Positions 34,001-46,242 of a stretch of 46,242 bases of DNA are shown here, one piece after another. The stretch is from Micromonospora wenchangensis (GTDB taxonomy: Bacteria > Actinomycetota > Actinomycetes > Mycobacteriales > Micromonosporaceae). The translations under genes were made by a program, and so were the position numbers. The DNA lies in contig NZ_MZMV01000053.1 in the NCBI RefSeq assembly GCF_002210435.1, positions 1 through 46,242 of the forward strand, written 5' to 3'. How positions within the stretch are numbered: the first letter of the stretch is position 1; each line of letters starts with the position of its first letter. The notes under the pieces were generated by a model. The model was not told the origin of the DNA, did not search any database, and worked only from the letters and a program-made list of their open reading frames with translations.

Positions 34001-36494
34001 GGACCGGCTGGTGCACGCCTTCGCCCTGGACGGCACGCCGGCCGGCCTCGACGCGACCGCCGCCTGGGACGCCCAGCAGCGCGGCTTCTTCGACGCCCTG
34101 CACCTGGTGCAGGCGCTCGCCGGGGCGGGGGCGACCGCCGAGGAGCGGCCGCTCACCCTCGACCTGGTCACCGCGGGCGTCGGCGACGTCACGGGTGCCG
34201 ACCTGGTCCGCCCCGAGCACGCCACCCTCGCCGGCCTGGCCCGGGTGCTGCCGGCCGAACTGCCCGGCCTGGCCGTCCGGCTGGTCGACGCCGACCCGTC
34301 CGGCGACGGGGTCGACGCGCTCGCCGCCGAACTGCGCCGCCCGGTCGACCCGGAGCGGGCCGAGGTGACGCTGCGCGGCACCCGCCGCTGGGTGACCGGC
34401 TACGAGCAGGTCACCGTCGCCGCCGAGACCGGGTCGGGGGCGCTGCGCGACGGCGGCCGGTACCTGGTCACCGGTGGCCTGGGCGGCATCGGCGTCACCC
34501 TCGCCGAGGACTTCGCCCGGCGGGCCGGAGCGAAGCTGGCGCTGCTGGCCCGCTCCGGGCTGCCGCCGCGCGAGCGGTGGGACGACTACCTGGCGGTGCA
34601 CGGCGGCGCGGACCGGGCCGGCCGGGCCATCGCGGCGATCCGTCGGATGGAGGCGGCCGGCGCGACGGTGCTGGTGCTCGCCGCCGACGTCACCGACCCG
34701 GCCGACCTGCGCCGGGTCCGGGCCACCGTGGAGGCCGAGTTCGGCGGGCTGGACGGCATCGTGCACGCCGCCGGCCTGCCCGGCGGCGGGATGGCCGAGG
34801 TGAAGGAGCGGGCCGAGGCCGAACGGGTGCTCGCCCCGAAGCTCACCGGCACCCTCGCCCTGGCCGAGGTCTTCGGTGACCTGCCGCTGGACTTCGTGGC
34901 GCTGTGCTCGTCGATCACGTCGGTGATCGGCGGCTTCGGTCAGGTCGACTACTGCGCGGCGAACGCCTTCCTCGACGCGTTCGCCCGTTCCGGCGCGGGT
35001 TTCCGGGCCCCGGTGCTGTCGCAGAACTGGGGTGGCTGGGCGGAGGTCGGCATGGCGGTGGAGACCGCCGCGCCCGCCGCGTTCCGGGCCGCCGGCCGGG
35101 ACACCGTCACCACGCCGGTGGAGCACCCGGTGCTCACCACGAAGGTGGTCGGCCCGGAGTCGACGGTGCTGCACGGCCTGGTCTCCGCCGACACCCACTG
35201 GCTGCTCGACGAGCACCGCATCGGCGGGGTGCCGGTGGTGCCCGGCACCGCCCACCTGGAGTCGGTGCGGGCGGCGGTGACCGCTGCCGTGCCCGGCCCC
35301 GCGCCCCAGGCCGCGGTGGAGCTGCGCGACGTGGTGTTCCTGGAGCCGTTCGCGGTGCCGCAGGGCACCGTCGCCCAGTACCGGGTCGAGCTGACCGCCG
35401 CCGAGGACGGCGTCGACTTCGCCGTCCGCAGCCTGGCCGCCGGCCAGCTCCGCACCCACGTGCGCGGCTCGGCCGGCTGGACCGTGGAGGCCGCCCCGCC
35501 GGCCCGGGTGCCGGTGGTCGACGGCCGGCGGGTCGACGACGACGCCTCGTTCGGTCGGGGCCGCACCAGCATGCTGACCTTCGGCCCGCGCTGGGCGTCG
35601 CTGGCCGAGCACCGGCTCGGCGACGGCGAGGAACTGGCCCGCATCGAGGCCCCGGAGCCGGTCCGGGCCGACCTGCCGGCGTGGGGCCTGCACCCGGCGC
35701 TGCTGGACGTGGCCACCGCGTTCGGCCGGGGCCAGGGCGACGGCACCTACCTGCCGCTGTCGTACGGGCGGATCGTGGTGCGCGGGCCGCTGCCTGCGGT
35801 GTTCCACAGCCACCTGCGGCACCGGGCCAGCGCCACCGACGAGGTGGTCGCCGCCGACCTGTCGCTGACCGACCCGCAGGGGCGGGAACTCGTCGCGATC
35901 GGCGACTTCGTGCTGCGCCGGGTCGACCAGGGCGCGGTCACCGGCGGGTTGACCGGCACCTCCGACGCGGCCCCGGCCGAACCGGCTGCCGGGGCGCTCA
36001 CCGAGGACATCCGCCCGGTCGACGGGGCGGAGGCGTTCCGGCGTAGCCTCACCGCCGGCCTCGGCCCGCAGGTGGTGATCGCCACCCGGACGGTGGCGGA
36101 CATCCGGCGGCGGGCCTCCCGGGTCACCACCGACAGCCTGGAGCAGGACCCGGAGCCGTCGACCGCCGCCGCGACGGCGACCGGTGGCGGCTCGGCGGCC
36201 CCGCGTACCGAGCTGGAGGTCACCATCGCCGGGGTGTGGCGGGACGGGCTGGGGGTGGCCGAGGTCGGGGTGGACGACGACTTCTTCGCCCTCGGCGGCA
36301 ACTCGTTGGTCGCGGTGCAGCTGATCGCCGCGATGCGCAAGGCGACCGGGGTCCGGCTGCCGATGCGCAGCCTCTTCGAGACCCCCACCGTGGCCGGCCT
36401 GGCCGAGCGCATCACCCAGCTGCGGGCCGCCGCCGCCGACGAACCGGCCGCGCCGGCCCCCATCCCCGCCATCCCGCGGCTACCCCGCGCCTGA
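31020..36494 (+). CDS. Type I PKS module KS-AT-KR-DH-ACP
   Basis: A 1,824-residue module. The KS has Cys189 (TACSTS), EAHGTGT and NIGH. The AT has Ser634 (GHSIGEY) and HAFH at 728-731, indicating malonyl-CoA. The KR has TGGLGGIG at 1151-1158 and a Ser/Tyr/Asn site around VDYCAAN. The DH has HRIGGVPVVP with His1399 and HPALLD with Asp1563. The ACP carries Ser1762 (LGGNS). The DH follows the KR, the reverse of the usual modular order. The predicted outcome is a two-carbon extension reduced and dehydrated to an alpha,beta-enoyl thioester. ATG 31020 has AAAGGA eight bases upstream; the frame is open far upstream, but that part is antiphase to the preceding gene. Confidence 0.93.
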   Translation: MQNEIATAPPTDDGIEPIAIVGLAARLPGAADVDEFWRNLVDGVESVTELSRDEQLARGATAEEVDDPGWVNRAPLIDGYDTFDAGLFGMTSREAEMTDPQHRLFLESCYTALQDAGYDPARYPGAVGVYAGTGGNTYLHRYVLRNKRVGGNPHGAVSLATGNSPNYVATNVSYRLDLRGPSLTVHTACSTSLVAFHLACEALRNHECDMALAGGVNVELPHVGYLGMDGFTSPDGRCRPFDAGANGTVWGSGVGVTLLKRLSDAVADGDTIRAVVLGNAINNDGAGKVGFTAPSVDGQVEAIAQAVGMAGIDPRSISYVEAHGTGTALGDPIEVAALSAVFTRDTDERGWCGIGSVKSNIGHLSQPSGIVSVIKTVLAMEHGLIPPTINYETPNPGIDFADTPFYVANTLTKWDTDGGPRRAGVSSFGIGGTNAHVVLEEAPAADRADRRVRPAHLLTVSAKTASALDSAVTRLADHLAAATDGGPELLADVAHTLRVGRQEYPHRVAVVATDLAEAVTALRTPRRRQSGVVDAAAPRTAFLFSGQGAQYAGMGAQLYAEEPAFAATVDECAALLRPELGLDLRDLILGRDPQAAEKLTETRYTQPALFVVEYALALHWQRAGVRPAAMIGHSIGEYVAATVAGVLTLPDALRVVAARGRLMQSLPAGAMLAVSLDETQVAARLPEGLSIATVNGPGTCVVAGESEAVAAFADSLGGKKSKPLRTSHAFHSPMMDPILAEFTALMATVPLHAPTIPFLSNVTGTWITAEQATDPAYWAAHLRQPVRFGDCVATLLGAGTWALLECGPGRQLANLARMQVAKGSPAQRALTPLGSLPGPGEPTGDLATLLTSAAALWCAGTGVRLDADPAARRVPLPTYPFERLRYWADPDPVAAVPDAPVDAGPQPLQRWFAVPVWRQAAADPATVPGGRCLVLAAGPRAEALVDALRAAGDDPVVVRPGTAFAATDDGYRLRPGHREDHDALVAALTAGGVPDRLVHAFALDGTPAGLDATAAWDAQQRGFFDALHLVQALAGAGATAEERPLTLDLVTAGVGDVTGADLVRPEHATLAGLARVLPAELPGLAVRLVDADPSGDGVDALAAELRRPVDPERAEVTLRGTRRWVTGYEQVTVAAETGSGALRDGGRYLVTGGLGGIGVTLAEDFARRAGAKLALLARSGLPPRERWDDYLAVHGGADRAGRAIAAIRRMEAAGATVLVLAADVTDPADLRRVRATVEAEFGGLDGIVHAAGLPGGGMAEVKERAEAERVLAPKLTGTLALAEVFGDLPLDFVALCSSITSVIGGFGQVDYCAANAFLDAFARSGAGFRAPVLSQNWGGWAEVGMAVETAAPAAFRAAGRDTVTTPVEHPVLTTKVVGPESTVLHGLVSADTHWLLDEHRIGGVPVVPGTAHLESVRAAVTAAVPGPAPQAAVELRDVVFLEPFAVPQGTVAQYRVELTAAEDGVDFAVRSLAAGQLRTHVRGSAGWTVEAAPPARVPVVDGRRVDDDASFGRGRTSMLTFGPRWASLAEHRLGDGEELARIEAPEPVRADLPAWGLHPALLDVATAFGRGQGDGTYLPLSYGRIVVRGPLPAVFHSHLRHRASATDEVVAADLSLTDPQGRELVAIGDFVLRRVDQGAVTGGLTGTSDAAPAEPAAGALTEDIRPVDGAEAFRRSLTAGLGPQVVIATRTVADIRRRASRVTTDSLEQDPEPSTAAATATGGGSAAPRTELEVTIAGVWRDGLGVAEVGVDDDFFALGGNSLVAVQLIAAMRKATGVRLPMRSLFETPTVAGLAERITQLRAAAADEPAAPAPIPAIPRLPRA

Positions 36495-36519
36495 CGTCGA
36501 GAAAACAGGAGACCACGCA

Positions 36520-37473
36520 ATGAGCGACACGATCGCCACGCTGCCGGTCGTCGTCGAGAACGACGGCACCGCCCTGACCGAGCTGATCGACCGCCGCCGG
36601 GCCGAGTTGCGCGCCACCCTCGTCGCGCACGGCGGGCTGCTGTTCCGCGGCTTCGACGTGGGCGGGGTGGACGGCTTCGACGCGGTGGTGCGGGCGTTCT
36701 CCGGCGAGCCGCTCACCTACACCGAGCGGTCCTCGCCCCGGCACGCCATCAAGGGGAAGGTCTACACCTCGACCGACTACCCGCCGGACGAGGAGATCTT
36801 CCTGCACAACGAGAACTCGTACCAGGCGCGCTGGCCGCTGACGCTGTTCTTCTACTGCCTGACCGCGCCGCAGACCCTCGGCGCGACCCCGCTGGCCGAC
36901 GTGCGCCGGGTGTACGCCGAGATCGACCCGGCGGTCCGCGAGGAGTTCGTCAGGCGGCGCTGGCTGCTGGTGCGCAACTTCCACGCCGACTTCGGCACCC
37001 GCTGGCAGGACGTCTTCGGCACGGACGACCGGGCGCAGGTGCAGGCGTACGCGGCGGCGAACCGGATCGAGCTGGAATGGGTGGGTAGGGACGGGCTGCG
37101 CACCCGGGCGGTGCGCGACGTGGTGCACCACCGGCCCGGCTCGGACACCCCGCGCTGGTTCAACCACGCCACCTTCTTCCACCTGAGCACCCTGCCGAAG
37201 GACTACCAGGAGGGGCTGCTGGCGATGTTCGGCCCCGAGGGTCTGCCGGCGAACACCTACTACGGCGACGGCGGCGAGATCCCCGCCGACGTGATGGACC
37301 ACCTGCGGGCCGCGTACCGGGCCGCCAGCGTCCGCTTCGACTACCGGCGCGACGACGTGCTGGTGGTCGACAACATGACCGCCGCGCACGGACGGGAGCC
37401 GTTCACCGGACCCCGCAAGATCGCCGTCGCGATGGCCGAACCGCACACCCCCGACACCGCTGGAGCGAACTGA
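36520..37473 (+). CDS. TauD/SyrP-like Fe(II)/2-oxoglutarate dioxygenase
   Basis: A 317-residue non-haem iron oxygenase. The iron ligands are His96 and Glu98 in HNENSY and the distal His290; Arg299 in GPRKIAV would bind 2-oxoglutarate. The HxE variant (in place of HxD) is found in the AsnO/SyrP branch, whose members hydroxylate the beta carbon of free or carrier-bound amino acids. It lies two genes before an NRPS module predicted to activate Asn, so hydroxylation of Asn is the leading idea. AGGAG lies eight bases before ATG 36520, and the stop shares one base with the MbtH start. Confidence 0.9.
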   Translation: MSDTIATLPVVVENDGTALTELIDRRRAELRATLVAHGGLLFRGFDVGGVDGFDAVVRAFSGEPLTYTERSSPRHAIKGKVYTSTDYPPDEEIFLHNENSYQARWPLTLFFYCLTAPQTLGATPLADVRRVYAEIDPAVREEFVRRRWLLVRNFHADFGTRWQDVFGTDDRAQVQAYAAANRIELEWVGRDGLRTRAVRDVVHHRPGSDTPRWFNHATFFHLSTLPKDYQEGLLAMFGPEGLPANTYYGDGGEIPADVMDHLRAAYRAASVRFDYRRDDVLVVDNMTAAHGREPFTGPRKIAVAMAEPHTPDTAGAN

Positions 37474-37661
37474 TGGCCGACACCCGATTCCTGGTCGTGC
37501 GCAACGACGAGGAGCAGTACTCGATCTGGGCGGCCGACCGCGACCTGCCCGCCGGCTGGCACGACGCGGGCTTCACCGGCAGCCGCGAGGAGTGCCTGGC
37601 CCACGTGGACGAGGTCTGGACCGACATGCGCCCGCGTTCGGTACGGGAGCAGACGGCATGA
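37473..37661 (+). CDS. MbtH-like NRPS adenylation chaperone
   Basis: A 62-residue MbtH-like protein with the signature NDEEQYSIW, PAGWHDAGF and CLAHVDEVWTDMRP. It is expected to bind one or more adenylation domains of this operon and support their folding and activity. The usual proline after SIW is alanine here. The gene overlaps the oxygenase stop by one base (TGATG) and the next NRPS start by four (ATGA). Confidence 0.95.
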   Translation: MADTRFLVVRNDEEQYSIWAADRDLPAGWHDAGFTGSREECLAHVDEVWTDMRPRSVREQTA

Positions 37662-40600
37662 CCCGCGAGTGGACCTTCCCCGCCTCGTTCGCCCAGGAAC
37701 GGGTCTGGATCGCCAACCAGCTCGACCCGTCATCCCCGGTCTACAACGTGTCCGTGCCGTGCCGGCTGCCCGCCGACCTGGACGCCGAGGCGGCGACCGA
37801 GGTGTTCGGCCAGGTCGTCGCCCGGCACGAGGCGCTGCGCACCCACCTGCGGGTCGACGACGGCACCCTGGTGCAGGTGGTCCGGGAGCACGAGCCGCCC
37901 CGGCTGCCCGTCGACGACCTGCGCGGGTTGCCCGATCCGGAGCGCCTGCGGCGGTCCGACGCGCTGCGCGCCGAGCTGGCCCGGACCCCGATCCCGTTGG
38001 ATACACCGCCGCTGTGGCGGGCCCGGCTGATCCGCTTCGACGACGGGTGGACGCTGCTGCTGGTGGTGCACCACGCCGTCTTCGACAGCCACTCGGCGGT
38101 GCTGTTCGGCGCCGAGATCGCCGCGTTCGCGCGGGCCGCGTCGACCGGCGCGCCGGCCGCCGTGCCGGAGCTGCCCATCCAGTACGCCGACTTCGCGGTG
38201 TGGCAGCGCGACCAGCTCACCGGCGCGGAGCGGGACCGGCAGCTCGCCTTCTGGACCGGTCACCTGGCTGGCGCTCCGAAGGCCACCGGCCTGCCGCTGG
38301 ACCGGCCCCGCCCCGCGCAGCTCGGCTTCGCCGGTGACGAGGTGCGCTTCGACCTGCCCGCCGGGCTGCTCGACCGGATCACCCGGCTGGCGGCCGGGTC
38401 GGCGGCGACGCCGTACATGGTGCTGCTTGCCGGTTTCGCGGCGCTGCTGTCGCGGATCTCCGGCGACACCGACGTGGTGGTCGGGGTCTCCACCGCCGGC
38501 CGGGAGACCGCCGAGCTGACCCCGCTGATCGGCATGTTCGTCAATCCGGTGGCGCTGCGCTGCGACATCGGCGGCGACCCGCGCTTCACCGATCTGCTCG
38601 GCCGGGTCCGCGACGGGCTGGTCGACGCCCTGGAGCACGGGCAGACCCCGTTCCAGGCGATCGTCGAGGCGGTCGCCCCGGAGCGTGACCCGTCGGTGCA
38701 GCCGATCTTCCAGACCGCGCTGAACTTCATCCCCGACTCGGGGCTGGACCCGGTGGAGCTGGGCACCACCAAGGACGACCTGGCGTTCGACATCACCACC
38801 GGCGAGAGCCGGCTGGTCTACCGGACCGACCTGTTCGACAGGTCCACCGCCGAGGCGGTCGTGGCCCGCTACGTCCGGCTGCTCGACGCGGCCGTGGCCG
38901 ACCCGGGGCAGCCGGTCTCCGCGCTGCCGTTGCTCGCCGACGCCGAACGGGACCTGGTGCTCGGCGGGTGGGCCGGGACGGCCGCGGCCGGCCCGTCGGC
39001 CACCGTGGTCGACGAGGTACAGCGGCAGGTGGCGGCCACCCCGGACGCCACCGCCCTGGTCTGCGAGGACGTCACGTTGACGTACGCGCAGCTCAACGCC
39101 GCCGCGAACCGGCTGGCCCGGGTGCTGGTGGGGCGGGGCGTCGGCCCGGAGACCCGGGTGGCGCTGGCCCTGCCGCGCGGCCCGGAGCTGCTGGTGGCGA
39201 TCCTCGCCGTGCTCAAGGCGGGGGCGGCGTACGTGCCGGTGGACACCGGCTACCCGGCGGGCCGGATCGGCTACCTGCTCACCGACGCCGCGCCGGCGCT
39301 GGTGCTGGCCGTGACGGAGACCGCCGCCCTGGTGCCGGCCGACGCGCTGCTGGTCGACGGTGCCGCCCGGCCCGCCGACGACGCCGACGGGGTGGACCTC
39401 ACCGACGCCGACCGGGTCGCCCCGTTGCGCCCGGAGCACCCCGGATACGTGCTCTACACCTCCGGCTCGACCGGCCGCCCCAAGGGCGTGGTGGTGGAGC
39501 ACCGGGCGATCGTCGCGTACCTGGCCTGGGCCCGGGACGTCTACCCGGGGCTGGCCGGCACCGCCCTGCTGCACTCGCCTGTCTCGTTCGACCTGACGGT
39601 CACCGGGCTGCTCGGCCCGCTCACCGCCGGGGGCACCGTGCGGCTGGCCGGGATCGACTCCCCGGCGGCCCGGGTGGGTGGGCGGCCGACCTTCCTCAAG
39701 GTCACCCCGAGCCACCTGCCGCTGCTGGAGGAGGCCCTGTCGCCCACCACCGACCTGGTGATCGGCGGCGAGGCGCTCACCGGGGAGCAGCTCGCCGACT
39801 GGCGGGCCGCGCATCCGGACGTGGCGGTGGTCAACGAGTACGGCCCGACCGAGGCCACCGTCGGCTGTGTCGCCGCCCGGCTCGCCCCCGGGCAGCCGGT
39901 GCCCGCCGGCCCGGTGCCGATCGGCCGGCCCACCGCCACCAGCCGGGTGTACCTGCTCGACGCCGCGTTCCAGCCGGTCCCGCCGGGGGTGGTCGGCGAG
40001 CTGTACGTCGCCGGTGACCAGCTCGCCCGGGGCTACCTGGGCCGGCCCGGCCTGACCGCCGAGCGGTTCCTGCCCTGCCCGTACGGCCCGCCGGGGCAGC
40101 GGATGTACCGCACCGGCGACCTGGCCCGGTGGCGGGCCGACGGCACCCTCGACTACCTGGGCCGACGCGACGACCAGGTCAAGGTGCGGGGGATGCGGAT
40201 CGAGCTGGGCGAGATCGAGGCGGCGATGCGGGAGCACCCCGAGGTGCACCAGGCGGCGGTGGCCGTACGCACCGACTCGGGGGAGCCGACCCTGGTCGGC
40301 TACCACGTCGGCACCGCCGAGGAGGCGCACCTCGCCGCCGAGCTGGCCCGTGAGCTGCCGGCGCACCTGGTGCCTGCCGCGTTCGTCCGGCTCGACGCGT
40401 TGCCGTTGACCCCGAACGGCAAGCTGGACCGGGCCGCGCTGCCCGCCCCGCCGGAGTCCGTGGCCGGCGACGGCTACGTCCCGCCCCGCACCGACGCCGA
40501 GACCCTGGTCGCCGAGGTGTACGCCGACATCCTGCAGGTGGAGAAGGTCGGCGCGCTCGACGACTTCTTCGCCCTCGGCGGCAACTCGCTGCGCGGCATG

Positions 40601-40779
40601 CGGGCGATGGCCCGGATCCGGGCCGAGGTGGACGTCGACCTGCCGATGCGGGCGCTGTTCGGCAGCCCCGTGGTGGCCGACCTGGCCGCCCAGATCGAGG
40701 CGCAGATCGCCGCCGAACTGGACGACCTTTCCGAGACCGAGGTCGCCGCGTTGCTGGCGGCGGAGAAGGACACCCCCGC

Positions 40780-40783
<4 letters not shown>
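37658..40783 (+). CDS. NRPS, C-A-PCP, predicted asparagine
   Basis: A 1,041-residue elongation module. The C domain (about 1-430) has HHAVFDS at 138-144, in which the usual final glycine of HHxxxDG is serine. The A domain (about 450-935) has YVLYTSGSTGRPKG from 597. The binding-pocket residues read by comparison with the GrsA positions are DLTKVGEVGK, which fits asparagine. The carrier domain has Ser977 (LGGNS). It probably takes the enoyl intermediate from the PKS module. It is translationally coupled to MbtH before it and the last NRPS after it. Asn rather than Asp rests on Glu at the 322 position. Confidence 0.93.

Positions 40784-46242
<5,459 letters not shown>

Noticed and set aside
30429..35822. 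Long - strand open frames across the NRPS and PKS genes (also at 18355-21951, 27355-31014 and 40474-45933)
   Set aside because: They are antisense shadows produced by GC bias at third codon positions. All recognisable domains are on the + strand.

Overview
The window is very GC-rich DNA with overlapping GTG/ATG starts and strong third-position GC bias. It reads as a chromosomal segment of a filamentous actinomycete. A Micromonospora-like member of the Micromonosporaceae is my best guess, inferred from gene style and not from a marker gene. I saw no rRNA, tRNA, insertion sequence, CRISPR array or replication origin.

Left part (1-18,000) is a mosaic of short, mostly unrelated chromosomal loci. 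They are a dienelactone-hydrolase-like enzyme, a GlsB/YeaQ membrane protein, a caspase/NTPase-like protein coupled to an EACC1-type partner (a predicted conflict or self-killing pair), and a PucR-type regulator divergent from a ferredoxin-reductase/acyl-desaturase operon. After these come an Acg-like nitroreductase, a secreted HAF-repeat-like protein, an SMR efflux protein, a tiny membrane protein, a spermidine-synthase-like protein, a lone EccB, two methyltransferases and a CBS-BON protein. Perfect-stem hairpins separate several convergent or tail-to-tail gene pairs.

A 449-base stretch of lower GC and without a supported gene (17,963-18,411) marks the border. To its right, everything is on the + strand and nearly every junction is a 1- or 4-base start/stop overlap, so this is one long operon. 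In order it encodes: A-PCP-KS (no acyltransferase); a type II thioesterase fused to a LanB-like glutamylation-type domain; a second free-standing LanB-like protein; A-PCP-C-PCP; a PKS module KS-AT-KR-DH-ACP; a TauD/SyrP-like dioxygenase; MbtH; C-A-PCP (predicted Asn); and C-A-PCP-TE fused to an MFS exporter (predicted Ser), which runs off the right edge.

Read together, the operon is an NRPS-PKS assembly line. It would join one or two amino acids, add a malonate-derived two-carbon unit reduced towards an enoyl, then add Asn (possibly hydroxylated by the dioxygenase) and Ser, and release the product at an unusual cysteine-type thioesterase joined to the exporter. The most unexpected part is the LanB pair. 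These domains use aminoacyl-tRNA in lanthipeptide and PEARL pathways. Here they sit without elimination domain, LanC or recognisable precursor peptide, and one is fused to a thioesterase family that works on carrier-bound intermediates. My working hypothesis is a tRNA-dependent acylation step on an NRPS-bound intermediate. I do not recognise the product.
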